Source: an uncultured Polycyclovorans sp.
Lineage (GTDB): Bacteria > Pseudomonadota > Gammaproteobacteria > Nevskiales > Nevskiaceae
NCBI GenBank assembly: GCA_936928855.1
Contig: CAKZHZ010000078.1
Location: 1 to 64,000, forward strand
Reading direction: 5' to 3'
DNA length: 64,000 bases
Positions within the stretch are counted from its first letter, which is position 1. Each line of letters opens with the position of its first letter. The translations under genes and the position numbers were made by a program. This document shows, one piece after another, positions 8,183 through 17,689 of this stretch. The notes below the pieces were generated by a model, which was given only the letters and a program-made list of their open reading frames with translations, was not told where the DNA came from and made no database searches.

Positions 8183-8845
8183 TTAACTGGCCCGGTTCGG
8201 TTGTTTCTCCTCTAGGCCTTTTACTGCCCCCGCTCTGAACAGATGTTCGAAACCCTGCAGAGCACTATCCACAAACCGTGCGTCAGTGGTAGAGGTGGGG
8301 AATTGCAGAACGCCATGGATGACCAGCGAAGCCAAGCCATGGGTGTAAGACCAGCCCGCTAGTGCTGCCCTGCGGACTTCTATGCTGTCCATTTCCTCTT
8401 TGAGTATCCCAGCAATAATGCGTTTCAGCTCGCAGAATGCCTCATCACGGGCATCTCGAAACTCTAGCGGTATGTCGCTGTCGCTATCGGCGAGTTCTGG
8501 GCCGAACATGAGCTGGTAAAGCGCTGGGTTATCACGGGCGAGACTGAAATAGGCCAAGCTGGCAGCACGCAGTTTTTGTCTGCTGTTGTCATGCTCATTA
8601 TCGATTCGTAACGCTTTGGCTAGCTCGCGAAACCCCTGGGCTGCCAGATGACCGATTAGCTCGGCTCGGTTGGCGTAGTGGTGGTAGGCGGCTGTTGAAC
8701 TCACTCCAACTCGTTCCGAGACGGCGCGTAGTGACAGTTTGGTTGGCCCTACTTCTTCAAGCATATCCCGTGCTGCACTAAGCAATTGTGGGGCGAGGTT
8801 GCCTACGTGATAGGTATCTCGGGCTCGTTGGGGGGGGTTGCTCAT
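8183..8845 (-). CDS. TetR/AcrR-family transcriptional regulator
   Basis: The 220-residue regulator has an N-terminal TetR helix-turn-helix (KLSLRAVSERVGVSSTAAYHHY, about residues 38-60) and an all-helical ligand-binding C-terminal half resembling the WHG-type domain. The start at 8845 gives a normal-length N-terminus; the frame stays open further upstream but enters the promoter region. It is divergent from the enoyl-CoA hydratase gene at 8962 with a 116-base gap holding an inverted repeat (8912-8932). It probably represses the catabolic operon and itself, with an acyl-CoA-type ligand as a plausible inducer. Confidence 0.88.
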   Translation of the reverse strand: MSNPPQRARDTYHVGNLAPQLLSAARDMLEEVGPTKLSLRAVSERVGVSSTAAYHHYANRAELIGHLAAQGFRELAKALRIDNEHDNSRQKLRAASLAYFSLARDNPALYQLMFGPELADSDSDIPLEFRDARDEAFCELKRIIAGILKEEMDSIEVRRAALAGWSYTHGLASLVIHGVLQFPTSTTDARFVDSALQGFEHLFRAGAVKGLEEKQPNRAS

Positions 8846-8911
8846 GCAATGGGCCTTGAATGCGGTGACAGCTGAGGCGTTGATCTTATCACTCGGAAAT
8901 AACTTGACGGT

Positions 8912-8932
8912 GCTAAGATCAAATCTTAGCAT
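8912..8932. promoter_or_regulatory. Operator-like inverted repeat
   Basis: TGCTAAGAT, a three-base spacer CAA, then ATCTTAGCA form a perfect nine-base inverted repeat between the divergent regulator (8845) and enoyl-CoA hydratase (8962) genes. This is the typical size and place for a TetR-family site. Confidence 0.7.
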
Positions 8933-8961
8933 CGATAACATTCAGTGCATGAGGTGGAACC

Positions 8962-9798
8962 ATGGCTTCAACCTACGAATGTTTCGAGGTATCCGTAGAG
9001 GGTGGAATTGCCCACCTGCAGCTCAATCGACCTGACAAGGCCAACAGTCTGACGAGAAGTTTCTGGAGCGAGCTTCCCGAAGCTGTCGACCAGTTGAGTC
9101 GTTCAGGTCAGGTGCGGGCGATGGTCATTTCGGCGCAGGGTAAGGTGTTTTGTGGCGGCCTGGACATGCAGATGTTCTCCAGCGCCAAGGAATTTCACGC
9201 CAAGAGTCCGGAAGAGCGTGAGGTGCTGCAGGTCAACCTGGAGCGCATGCAGGGGGCGCTGAACGCCCTAGAGAAGGCGCGCTTCCCGGTGATCGCGGCG
9301 GTGCAGGGCGCCTGCATCGGTGGTGGTTTCGACCTGATCGCCGCCTGCGACCTGTGCTTCGCCAGCGAGGCGGCCAAGTTCCGTATCGAGGAAACCAACG
9401 TCGGCATGATGGCCGACCTCGGCGTGCTGCAACGCCTACCGCGGCTGATTCCGGCCGGGGTGGCGCGCTACCTGGCGCTGACCGGTGACACCCTGGAGGC
9501 CGCTGAGGCCTACCGCCTGGGATTACTGGCCAAGGTTTTCCCCACGCCCGAGGAACTGCTGGAAGGCGCGTTCGCCGCTGCCCGCAAGATCGCCGAGCGC
9601 CCGCCGGTGGCGATCAACGGCATCAAGCGCGCGATGCTCTACAGCCGTGATCACGGAGTCTACGAATCCCTGCAACACACGGTACTGCTGCAGAGCGCCA
9701 TCCTCAGCGGCCAGGACATCTTGCGTTCGGTAGGCGCGCGGATGAGCGGGGCGCCGGCGCAGTTCGCCGACCTGATCGAGCTGCAGAAAACCTTCTAA
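8962..9798 (+). CDS. Enoyl-CoA hydratase/isomerase family protein
   Basis: This 278-residue crotonase-fold enzyme has the oxyanion-hole segments GKVFCGGLDMQMFS and VQGACIGGGFDLIAACDL. A catalytic-type acid follows in FRIEETNVGMMADLGVLQRL, which resembles delta3,5-delta2,4-dienoyl-CoA isomerases as much as hydratases. It would act on an acyl-CoA in the cytosol. It is the first gene of the plus-strand catabolic unit, 46 bases before the FAD oxidoreductase. The ATG at 8962 is preceded by GAGGTGG. Confidence 0.9.
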   Translation: MASTYECFEVSVEGGIAHLQLNRPDKANSLTRSFWSELPEAVDQLSRSGQVRAMVISAQGKVFCGGLDMQMFSSAKEFHAKSPEEREVLQVNLERMQGALNALEKARFPVIAAVQGACIGGGFDLIAACDLCFASEAAKFRIEETNVGMMADLGVLQRLPRLIPAGVARYLALTGDTLEAAEAYRLGLLAKVFPTPEELLEGAFAAARKIAERPPVAINGIKRAMLYSRDHGVYESLQHTVLLQSAILSGQDILRSVGARMSGAPAQFADLIELQKTF

Positions 9799-9817
9799 GG
9801 CGTTTTTTTATTCGAAT

Positions 9818-9832
9818 CTTATCGATGATAAG
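9818..9832. promoter_or_regulatory. Second operator-like inverted repeat
   Basis: CTTATC-GAT-GATAAG lies 12 bases before the oxidoreductase start at 9845. It shares the ATCTTA and ATCGAT words with the 8912-8932 site and may be a second site for the same TetR regulator. Confidence 0.45.
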
Positions 9833-9844
9833 TTTGAGGTGTAA

Positions 9845-11365
9845 ATGAAGCATTACGACGCTGTTGTGATCGGTGCCGGCAACGCCGGGCTGACCGCCGC
9901 AACTGCCTTGCAGCGCGGCGGGGCACGTACTCTGTTGGTCGAGCGCCACAACATTCCGGGTGGCTGCGCGACCTCCTTCGTGCGCGGCAACTTCGAGTTC
10001 GAGGTCGCGCTGCACCAGCTCAGCGGCCTGGGTACCGAGGACAAGCCGTTCGTGATGCGCAAGCTTTTCGACCAATTGGGGGTAATGGACAAGGTCGAGT
10101 TCATCCAGGAACACGCGCTGTACCGCCTCGTGGTGCCCGGCGAGCTGGACGTAACCCTGCCGGCCAACTGGTCCGGTATTCGCCGTCTGCTGCAGGAGAT
10201 GTACCCGGCCGAAAGCGAGGCCATCGAGCGCTTCATGCTGGTCTGCGAAAAGGTCACCCTCGAAAGTTTCATGACTCTGCCCAAGGCCTGTCGCGCCAAC
10301 AGCGAGGCCATGCTCAAGTCGATGTGCCCGTACTACATGCAGTACGGTTTCCGCCCAGCGCGCGAGGTGCTGGACGAATTCTTCAGCGACGCCAAGCTGA
10401 AGAACATCCTGGCCACCTACTGGCTGTACCTGGGCGTGTCGCCGAGCATGCTGCCGTTTGCCGACTTGGCCACCATGCTTTACGCCTACGCGGTGTTCAA
10501 ACCTTGGCACATCAAGGGCGGCTCCCAGGCCATGTCCACGGCGCTTGTCGAGTCGTTCCTCGAAGCGGGTGGCGAAGTGCGCTTCAACTGCGGCGTGGAG
10601 AGGATCCACACCGAGGACGGGCGCATCTGTGGCGTCAGCCTGGAAGGCGGCGAGCGGGTGAGCTGCGCAGCTGTGGTGTCCAACGCCAGTCCACTGATCA
10701 CCTTCAATGAACTGCTCGACCTCGACCGTCCGCCGCTGAAGATCCAGCAGGACTTCAAGTCGCGGCGCATGGGAACTTCGGCCTTCGTCATCTACCTCGG
10801 TCTGGACTGCACGCCGCAGGAGCTGGGGGTGACCACTGCATCCAGCTTCATCTACGAGACCCTCGACGAGGAGCAGATTCACGCACGTATGGGCAGCTTC
10901 GAGCCGCCTCTAGGCGGCATGCTCACTTGCTACAACCTGGAAGACCCGAGTGCTGCGCCGGTAGGCAAGAGCCAGGTGGTTCTGGTTTGTCTGCAGTACG
11001 GCGACGTGTGGAAGTCGGTGGCACCGGAGCGCTATGCACAGACCAAGTATGAGTTCGCCGAGAAGCTCATCGAGGTGATCGAGAAGGTCTACCCGAAGGT
11101 GCGCCAGCACATCGAGGAGGTCGAAGTGGCTACTCCGTTGACCATGATGCGCTACCTCAACACGCCAGGGGGCGCTATCTACGGCTTCCAGCAGAGCGCG
11201 CAGGATTCGGCGCTGTTGCGTGAGCGCCTGGACAGCGTGCCGGGCCTGTACTTGGCCGGCTCCTGGACGTCCATGGGCGGCTTTCAGCCGACCTACATGG
11301 CCGGTGAGTCCACCGCCCGCGCGGTGCTCAAGCAACTGAAGGTTAAAGAGGTGGAGCATGTCTGA
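9845..11365 (+). CDS. FAD-dependent oxidoreductase, phytoene desaturase / retinol saturase type
   Basis: The 506-residue flavoprotein begins with a dinucleotide-binding motif, VVIGAGNAGLTAATALQRGG, and the family signature GGCATSF. It ends with the FAD-binding C-terminal motif YLAGSWTSMGGFQPTYMAGE. Family members desaturate or saturate polyprenyl and other unsaturated lipids. It overlaps the ferredoxin-reductase-like gene by eight bases (stop 11365, next start 11358), so the two are likely coupled and may share electrons. The substrate is not determined. Confidence 0.85.
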   Translation: MKHYDAVVIGAGNAGLTAATALQRGGARTLLVERHNIPGGCATSFVRGNFEFEVALHQLSGLGTEDKPFVMRKLFDQLGVMDKVEFIQEHALYRLVVPGELDVTLPANWSGIRRLLQEMYPAESEAIERFMLVCEKVTLESFMTLPKACRANSEAMLKSMCPYYMQYGFRPAREVLDEFFSDAKLKNILATYWLYLGVSPSMLPFADLATMLYAYAVFKPWHIKGGSQAMSTALVESFLEAGGEVRFNCGVERIHTEDGRICGVSLEGGERVSCAAVVSNASPLITFNELLDLDRPPLKIQQDFKSRRMGTSAFVIYLGLDCTPQELGVTTASSFIYETLDEEQIHARMGSFEPPLGGMLTCYNLEDPSAAPVGKSQVVLVCLQYGDVWKSVAPERYAQTKYEFAEKLIEVIEKVYPKVRQHIEEVEVATPLTMMRYLNTPGGAIYGFQQSAQDSALLRERLDSVPGLYLAGSWTSMGGFQPTYMAGESTARAVLKQLKVKEVEHV

Positions 11366-12521
11366 GCAGAATGCGTTGAACCTGGTCGCCGGCTACGCCG
11401 AGGCTGCCGCCGCCAAGCGGGCACTGGAGCAGAGCGGCAGCGACTTCTATGAAGTGCGCGGCGAGGTGGGCAGCACTGTGGTGCAACTGCACCCCAAGCG
11501 CCTGGAGCTGGAAGTCGCCGAGATCATCGAGGACACCCCTACCACCAAGACCCTGCGTCTGGTGGCAGCCGACCGTAGGGCGCTGCCACCGTTCCAGGCT
11601 GGACAGTACATAAACCTGTTCGTCGACATCGACGGCGTGCAGACGGCGCGGCCCTACGCCATGTCCTCGTCGCCGTCGCAGCGGGTGTATTACGACCTGA
11701 CCGTGAAGCGGGCCAAGGGCGGCTTCGTCTCCAACTACCTGCTTGACCGTGTGCAGGTGGGGCAGCGTCTCAGCAGCTCGGGGCCTATGGGAACTTTCCA
11801 CCACAACCCGTTGTTCCACGGCGATGATCTGGTGTTTCTCGCAGGAGGTTCGGGTGGGGCGCCGGCGCGTAGCATCTTGCTGGATATCCTGGATCGTGGC
11901 CTGCCGCAGCGCTTCCACCTTATCTACGTGAACAGCTATGTAGACGATGTGATTTTCGACGACCAGCTTCGCGAATTGGCCAACCGTCATGAGCAGTTCT
12001 CCCTGAGCGAGGTGATCTCGCGTCCCCCTACCGGTCATTGGGGGTACACGGGGCGTCTGACACAAACCATGCTCCAGCAGATGCTGGGCGATATCGGCAA
12101 CAAGATGTTTTACATCTGCGGGCCCACTCCATTCAACGAGAACTGTGTGGCGCTGCTGACCGAGCTGGGAGTGGCCCGTCGGCGCATCCGCGTCGAGGCC
12201 AACGGCGCGCCCAAGGCGCCGCATGAACAACCGGGCTGGCCGGAAGGCGTGAGCCTGGACGACGAGGTGCAGGTCACGGTGCAGGGCCGTGGCAGCTTCC
12301 GCAGCAAGGTCGGCGAGCCGCTGCTCAACGCTCTGGAGCGCAACGGCTACTTCGTCGAGAACGCCTGCCGTTCGGGCGAATGCAGTCTGTGTCGGGTCAG
12401 GCTGGTGGCAGGTTCCGTGTTCAACCCGCAAGAGGCGCACCTGCGCAAGTCCGACCGCGACTTCGGCTGGATCTATTCCTGCGTGGCGTTCCCCACCGGC
12501 GATATCGAAGTCCTGCTCTGA
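11358..12521 (+). CDS. FAD/NAD-binding oxidoreductase with C-terminal 2Fe-2S ferredoxin domain
   Basis: The 387-residue protein starts with about 50 residues outside the core. The FNR-type FAD-binding domain follows (RPYAMSSSPSQ, near residue 97), then an NAD-binding domain (FLAGGSGGAPARSILLDIL, FYICGPTPFNENC), then a plant-type ferredoxin domain with the cluster motif CRSGECSLCRVRL and a final Cys in WIYSCVAFP. This is a one-chain electron-transfer module that could deliver NAD(P)H electrons to the upstream flavoprotein. The ATG overlaps the end of that gene. Confidence 0.87.
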   Translation: MSEQNALNLVAGYAEAAAAKRALEQSGSDFYEVRGEVGSTVVQLHPKRLELEVAEIIEDTPTTKTLRLVAADRRALPPFQAGQYINLFVDIDGVQTARPYAMSSSPSQRVYYDLTVKRAKGGFVSNYLLDRVQVGQRLSSSGPMGTFHHNPLFHGDDLVFLAGGSGGAPARSILLDILDRGLPQRFHLIYVNSYVDDVIFDDQLRELANRHEQFSLSEVISRPPTGHWGYTGRLTQTMLQQMLGDIGNKMFYICGPTPFNENCVALLTELGVARRRIRVEANGAPKAPHEQPGWPEGVSLDDEVQVTVQGRGSFRSKVGEPLLNALERNGYFVENACRSGECSLCRVRLVAGSVFNPQEAHLRKSDRDFGWIYSCVAFPTGDIEVLL

Positions 12522-12583
12522 GCAGGAGCGGGCGGAGTTCATTCCGCCCTGCGTTCCCCACAACAACAATCAGGAGAATGAGC

Positions 12584-14254
12584 ATGACCACTGCCCGCCG
12601 TTGGGAAAAACACTATCCGCCGCATCTGCATGGCTACCAAGTCAGCGTTAAGTCGCTGCTAGGCAGTCTCGCGGCTTTTGCTCGGGAGAGTGCGGAGCGC
12701 TTCGCTGGCGCGCCGGCATTCACCCAAGTGCTGCCCAACGGTCTGCATGTCGACCTCTCCTTTGCCGATATCGACCGGCTGTCCAGCGCCTTTGCCGCCT
12801 ACCTGCTGCATGAGCGGGGGATGCAAGTCGGCGAGGTGGTGGCCTTACAGTTGCCGAACAGTCTGCACTACCCCATCGCAGTTTTTGGGGCCTGGAAGGC
12901 CGGTCTGATCGTCACCAATGTCAATCCGATGTACACCGAGCGTGAGCTCGATGCGCAACTGGCCGACAGCGGCGCCAAGCTGCTGGTAGCTTGCGATCTG
13001 TTTGCCAAACGCGCCGAGCCAGTCGTCGCGCAACGTGGTGTCGCACTGGTGCTGACCAGCCTCAGTGATTTTTTCCCGGAGCCGATTGCCAAGGCCATTC
13101 AACAGAAGCTTGCAGAGCAGGCAGGCGATGATCTGACGCCTCAGGTGTCCTTTACGCGTTTCACTCAGGTTTTGGACATTGGCCTGCAACTTGATCTGGG
13201 TGAGGAGCGGCACCACCCTGTCGCTTTGTATCAGTACACCGGTGGTACCACAGGGCGGAGCAAGGGGGCAGTATTGACCCATGCCAACCTGTTGTCGGTA
13301 CTGCGCATGGCCGAGGATTACGTCAACGCTTTCGGCGCCCACGTAGAGCCGGGAGATGTCATCGCCACCATCCCGCCGCTCTATCACATCTTCGCCTTCA
13401 CCTTTAACTTCCTGCTGTTTTTCCGCCGTGGCGCGCGCAATTTGCTGATTCCCAATCCGCGGCCTCTGGCCAACGTATTCCCGGCTTTCGACAAGTTTGC
13501 GGTGCGCTGGATGAGCGGGGTAGACACCCTGTATGCCGGCCTGCTGGCCGAACCCTGGTTTCAGGCCAATCCGCCCAAGCTAAAGCTCGCCGTATCCGGC
13601 GGCACTTCGCTACGGCCGGTGACCGGCGAGCGCTGGCGCTCTACTGTCGGGCAGATTCTCGAAGGTTACGGTCTGACCGAGAGCTGCTGCTTTGTGGCAT
13701 TCAACCCACCGGGCCCCAAGGAGCGAGCCGGCACTGTAGGTTTGCCGCTGCCCGGCAGCGAAGTGCGCATCGCCGATGCCGACGGGCATGAACTGGCACC
13801 TGGTACTCCCGGCGAACTGCTGGTGCGTGGACCACACATCATCGAGAGCTATCTCAACCGACCGGATGAAACCCGCGAGGCGTTCGTCGACGGCTGGTTC
13901 CGCACCGGCGATATCGCTGTGATGGACGAGGAGGGCTATATCCGAATCGTCGATCGTAAGAAGGACATGGTTCTGGTCTCCGGTTTCAACGTCTATCCCA
14001 ACGAGGTGGAAGACGTGATCGCCGAGCATCCGGATGTCAGCGAAGTGGCGGTGATTGGCATCGCCGACGATGTTACGGGCGAGGCGCTGTGTGCCTTCGT
14101 CGCGCTGCACCGGCCGGGCCTCGACGGCGAGTCGATCATTCGCCACTGCCGCGAGCGGTTGACCGCCTACAAGGTGCCTAAACGCATCGAGTTCCGCGAG
14201 CAGCTGCCCAAGTCGCCCATCGGCAAGATACTCAGGGCGCAGCTTCGGGCGTAA
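12584..14254 (+). CDS. Long-chain acyl-CoA synthetase (AMP-dependent)
   Basis: The 556-residue adenylating enzyme has the AMP-binding P-loop YTGGTTGRSKGAVLTHANL, the motif EGYGLTESC, the signature GWFRTGDIAVMDEEGYIRI, and the C-terminal catalytic lysine region KSPIGKILRAQLR. It activates a carboxylic acid to its CoA thioester, so the pathway probably begins with a free fatty or terpenoid acid. ATG 12584 has AGGAG about nine bases upstream; ATG 12578 is too close to it. It is followed by a strong terminator. Confidence 0.92.
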   Translation: MTTARRWEKHYPPHLHGYQVSVKSLLGSLAAFARESAERFAGAPAFTQVLPNGLHVDLSFADIDRLSSAFAAYLLHERGMQVGEVVALQLPNSLHYPIAVFGAWKAGLIVTNVNPMYTERELDAQLADSGAKLLVACDLFAKRAEPVVAQRGVALVLTSLSDFFPEPIAKAIQQKLAEQAGDDLTPQVSFTRFTQVLDIGLQLDLGEERHHPVALYQYTGGTTGRSKGAVLTHANLLSVLRMAEDYVNAFGAHVEPGDVIATIPPLYHIFAFTFNFLLFFRRGARNLLIPNPRPLANVFPAFDKFAVRWMSGVDTLYAGLLAEPWFQANPPKLKLAVSGGTSLRPVTGERWRSTVGQILEGYGLTESCCFVAFNPPGPKERAGTVGLPLPGSEVRIADADGHELAPGTPGELLVRGPHIIESYLNRPDETREAFVDGWFRTGDIAVMDEEGYIRIVDRKKDMVLVSGFNVYPNEVEDVIAEHPDVSEVAVIGIADDVTGEALCAFVALHRPGLDGESIIRHCRERLTAYKVPKRIEFREQLPKSPIGKILRAQLRA

Positions 14255-14308
14255 AGCCAGCAGCTTGCCTCTTTCCGGCCGCTTGATCCGAGCATGAAGC
14301 ATGGCCGG

Positions 14309-14336
14309 CGGGATGGCCCGATTCATCCCGTTTTTT
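14309..14336 (+). terminator. Rho-independent terminator
   Basis: CGGGAT and ATCCCG form a stem around a ten-base loop, followed directly by six T. It closes the 8962-14254 transcription unit. Confidence 0.8.
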
Positions 14337-14375
14337 ATTCAGAACGCTGGCTGAAGATGCCGTTCGGAGGGCTGC

Positions 14376-15044
14376 ATGATTGGTCGCGGACGCAGTCGCA
14401 GGTTCGATAAGGAGTGGGCGATTCGCCAGGCCATGCAGGAGTTCTGGCGGCATGGTTATGCCGGGGCGACGCTTACTAGGCTCAAGGCTGCAATGGGCGG
14501 TATTTGTTCCCCCAGTTTGTATGCGGCTTTCGGCTCGAAGAGGCGTCTATTCGAGCATGTCCTGGAGGCCTATTACCAGGATGAGCTACTACCTGCGTGG
14601 CGAGTATTTGAAGAGAGCCCGCCTGGGGCTGTCGACAGCTATCTGCGGAAAGTCGCGATCCGTTTTACCAGAGAGGGAATGCCCCGAGGATGTCTCGTCG
14701 AGGTCTGTCAGGTCGAGTCGTTTGCCTGGGACGATTCCCTTCAGCGGCAGCTCTCAGCGCTACGCCAGCAAAGCTCCCAGGCCATTCTGCATGGTCTGGA
14801 GCAAGCTCGGCTCGGCGGTGGGCTGGCGCTGCGGATGGAGCCACGACGCCTGTCGGAGATCATTAGCCTACTGATCTCAGGTCTTTCCAGTCGTGCCCGT
14901 GAGGGGGAAGGCCGTGAGCACCTGCTTGGAGTGGTAGAGGACTTCCTCGGCTGCATTCTGCTACAGGCCAAGGATCCTCTTGCGAACCGTGAAGGATGGC
15001 TGGCCTCTCGACCAGTTGTTAGCACCAAGGATGAAGCCACCTAA
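14376..15044 (+). CDS. TetR-family regulator (second)
   Basis: This 222-residue protein has an N-terminal TetR DNA-binding domain (AMQEFWRHGYAGATLTRLKA, SPSLYAAFGSKRRLFEHVLE) resembling the AcuR/NemR-like subgroup, and a helical C-terminal domain. It sits between the acyl-CoA synthetase terminator and the fadH-like gene, both on the plus strand, and may control the second unit (15134-18808). The N-terminus is very basic (GRGRSRRFDK). Confidence 0.87.
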   Translation: MIGRGRSRRFDKEWAIRQAMQEFWRHGYAGATLTRLKAAMGGICSPSLYAAFGSKRRLFEHVLEAYYQDELLPAWRVFEESPPGAVDSYLRKVAIRFTREGMPRGCLVEVCQVESFAWDDSLQRQLSALRQQSSQAILHGLEQARLGGGLALRMEPRRLSEIISLLISGLSSRAREGEGREHLLGVVEDFLGCILLQAKDPLANREGWLASRPVVSTKDEAT

Positions 15045-15133
15045 GGCGGCCGTGTCGGCTGTTGTCTGCTGCCGGGCCGAGATGAATTAGCGGCTGGCTG
15101 CATTACCTAGAAATTGCCTGTTGGAGATATGTC

Positions 15134-17170
15134 ATGAAGTCTTCCCCATACCCCCATCTGCTGGCGCCGCTGGACTTGGGTTTCACCACCTTGAAGAACC
15201 GTACCCTGATGGGATCCATGCACACTGGCCTGGAGGAAAAGCCGGATGGCTTCGAGCGTATGGCGGCGTTCTTCGCCGAGCGTGCCCGCGGCGGCGTCGG
15301 CCTGATCGTCACCGGCGGTATTGGCCCGAACGAGGAAGGCAGCGTGTATGCCGGTGCGGCCAAGCTGACCACTGCTGAAGAGGCTGAAAAACACAAGACC
15401 GTCACCCGCGCGGTGCACGAGGCCGGCGGCAAGATCGCCATGCAGATCCTGCATGCCGGGCGCTATGCCTACAGCCCCAAATCGGTGTCCGCCAGTGCCG
15501 TTCAGGCGCCGATCAACCCGTTCAAACCACGCGAGCTGGACGAGGAAGGCATCGAGAAGCAGATCCAGGATTTCGTCAATTGCGCTGTGCTGGCCCAGCA
15601 GGCCGAGTACGACGGCGTGGAGGTGATGGGCTCGGAAGGCTATTTCATCAACCAGTTCCTGGTTGCACACGTCAATCAGCGAACCGACCGCTGGGGTGGT
15701 AGTTTCGAGAACCGCATGCGCCTGCCGGTGGAGATCGTTCGGCGCATTCGCGCGGCGGTGGGACCGAACTTCATCATTGTCTATCGTCTGTCCATGCTCG
15801 ACCTGGTCGAGAACGGCAGCAGCTGGGACGAGATCGTCCTGCTGGCCAAGGCTATCGAGCAGGCCGGCGCCACCATAATCAACACCGGCATCGGTTGGCA
15901 CGAGGCGCGCATTCCGACCATCGCCACCAAGGTGCCACGTGCGGCATATGCCAAGGTCACCGCCAAGCTCAAGGGCGAAGTGTCCATTCCGCTGGTAGCC
16001 ACCAACCGCATCAATACTCCAGAGGTGGCCGAGCAGGTACTGGCCGAAGGTGACGCCGACATGGTCTCCATGGCCCGCCCATTTCTTGCCGACCCCGACT
16101 TCGTCAACAAGGCCGCCGAAGGGCGCGCAGACGAGATCAACACCTGCATCGGCTGCAACCAGGCCTGCCTGGACCACACCTTCGGCGGCAAGGTCACCAG
16201 CTGTCTGGTTAACCCGCGCGCCTGCCATGAGACCGAGCTGAATTACATTCCGACCACGACCGTGAAGAAGATTGCAGTGGTGGGTGCTGGCCCGGCCGGT
16301 CTCGCGGCGGCGACCGTGGCTGCCGAACGCGGCCACAGCGTGACCCTGTTCGACGCGGCCGGCGAGATCGGCGGCCAGTTCAACGTGGCCAAGCGAGTGC
16401 CGGGCAAGGAGGAGTTCCACGAGACCCTGCGCTACTTTAAGAAGAAGGTCGAAAGCACAGGTGTCGACCTGCACCTGAATACCCGTGTAAGTGTCGATGA
16501 TCTGGCCAAGGGTAGTTTCGACGAGATCATCCTGGCTACCGGAATCGTCCCACGCACTCCAGCGATTCCCGGCATAGAACACCCCAAGGTGATCGGCTAT
16601 CTGGACGCTATTCTGGGGCGCAAGCCGATTGGCCAGACGGTCGCGGTGATCGGTGCCGGCGGTATTGGATTCGACGTATCCGAACTGATTACCCACCGAG
16701 GCGAGTCCACCAGCTTGAGTCGCGAGGCTTTCTGGAAAGAGTGGGGTATCGATTTGGCTCTGGAGGCGCGTGGTGGCATAGCAGGTATCAAGCCGCGTCC
16801 ACATGCTGCCGCTCGCAAGGTTTACCTGCTGCAGCGCAAGACAACCAAGGTTGGCGATGGCCTGGGCAAGACTACCGGGTGGATCCATCGCGCCGGTCTG
16901 AAGAGCAAGCAGGTGGAGATGCTCAACTCGGTCGACTACCTCCAGGTCGACGATGAGGGACTACACATCCGTATTGCCGACTGGGAGCCGCAGGTGCTGC
17001 CGGTGGACACCGTAATCGTCTGTGCAGGACAAGACTCGTTGCGCGACCTACATGACGGCCTGGTGGCCGCCGGGCAGTCTGTGCACCTGATTGGTGGCGC
17101 CGACGTGGCTTCCGAGCTCGACGCCAAGCGTGCCATCAATCAAGGCTCGCGCCTGGCTGCCGGGCTGTGA
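15134..17170 (+). CDS. fadH: NADPH-dependent 2,4-dienoyl-CoA reductase
   Basis: The 678-residue enzyme has an N-terminal old-yellow-enzyme TIM barrel with FMN (HTGLEEKPDGFERMAAF, VEVMGSEGYFINQFL). A 4Fe-4S site follows (CIGCNQACLDH, then Cys in SCLVNPRAC), then a C-terminal FAD/NADPH domain (VVGAGPAGLAAATVAAERGH, VAVIGAGGIGFDVSEL). It reduces 2,4-dienoyl-CoA during beta-oxidation of unsaturated acids. The length and all cofactor motifs match the E. coli FadH family. The stop overlaps a GTG of the next frame, so the SnoaL-like gene is probably co-transcribed. Confidence 0.94.
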   Translation: MKSSPYPHLLAPLDLGFTTLKNRTLMGSMHTGLEEKPDGFERMAAFFAERARGGVGLIVTGGIGPNEEGSVYAGAAKLTTAEEAEKHKTVTRAVHEAGGKIAMQILHAGRYAYSPKSVSASAVQAPINPFKPRELDEEGIEKQIQDFVNCAVLAQQAEYDGVEVMGSEGYFINQFLVAHVNQRTDRWGGSFENRMRLPVEIVRRIRAAVGPNFIIVYRLSMLDLVENGSSWDEIVLLAKAIEQAGATIINTGIGWHEARIPTIATKVPRAAYAKVTAKLKGEVSIPLVATNRINTPEVAEQVLAEGDADMVSMARPFLADPDFVNKAAEGRADEINTCIGCNQACLDHTFGGKVTSCLVNPRACHETELNYIPTTTVKKIAVVGAGPAGLAAATVAAERGHSVTLFDAAGEIGGQFNVAKRVPGKEEFHETLRYFKKKVESTGVDLHLNTRVSVDDLAKGSFDEIILATGIVPRTPAIPGIEHPKVIGYLDAILGRKPIGQTVAVIGAGGIGFDVSELITHRGESTSLSREAFWKEWGIDLALEARGGIAGIKPRPHAAARKVYLLQRKTTKVGDGLGKTTGWIHRAGLKSKQVEMLNSVDYLQVDDEGLHIRIADWEPQVLPVDTVIVCAGQDSLRDLHDGLVAAGQSVHLIGGADVASELDAKRAINQGSRLAAGL

Positions 17171-17187
17171 GCCACAGAGAGAACTGC

Positions 17188-17610
17188 ATGCGCGAGCTCA
17201 AGCTCAATCCTCAGGTCGCGATCTCTCTCGACCACTGGCACCAGATGATCGCCGAGGGGGATTTGCGTTCGCTGTCGCAGTTGTTGGCTGCCGATGCAGT
17301 GTTTCGCTCGCCGATGGCACATACGGCCTATCCCGGCGGTAAGGGTGCTTCGATGATCCTCAATACGGTGCTGCAGGTGTTCGAGGATTTCGCCTATCAC
17401 CGCGAGTTGGCCAGTGCGGATGGCCTTAGCGTGGTGCTGGAATTCAGCGCTCGCGTCGGCGAGCACGAGCTGAAGGGCATTGACATGATTCGCTTCGATG
17501 AGGCTGGCAAGATCGTCGAGTTCGAGGTGATCGTGCGGCCTATGTCCGGCCTACAGGCCCTCGGCGAGGAAATGAGTCAGCGGCTGACAGCCGCCAGGGT
17601 CGCAGGCTGA
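17188..17610 (+). CDS. SnoaL/NTF2-like domain protein
   Basis: The 140-residue single-domain protein has the cone-shaped NTF2 pattern: a helical start with WHQMIAEGDLRSLSQLLAAD, a middle VFRSPMAHTAYPG, and strands ending IDMIRFDEAGKIVEFEVIVRPMSGL. Members are isomerases, hydrolases or ligand binders, and no catalytic assignment is possible here. It follows fadH by 17 bases. An upstream GTG at 17167 is in frame, but ATG 17188 has the better ribosome-binding context. Confidence 0.8.
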   Translation: MRELKLNPQVAISLDHWHQMIAEGDLRSLSQLLAADAVFRSPMAHTAYPGGKGASMILNTVLQVFEDFAYHRELASADGLSVVLEFSARVGEHELKGIDMIRFDEAGKIVEFEVIVRPMSGLQALGEEMSQRLTAARVAG

Positions 17611-17689
17611 GACAATGCATTGGTCAGAGGCTGAATGCCGAACAGCTAGCAGGCTAAGCGCACGAACTACGAACTGCAGGGGTGAAGAA

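Noticed and set aside
9704..12569. Two long minus-strand frames over the flavoprotein and reductase genes
   Set aside because: Both mirror the codon structure of the plus-strand genes and are His/Gln-rich, typical of antisense frames.
15107..16888. Long minus-strand open frame (593 codons) over the fadH-like gene
   Set aside because: Antisense to a gene with all FMN, FAD and Fe-S motifs. No ribosome-binding site or recognisable domain.
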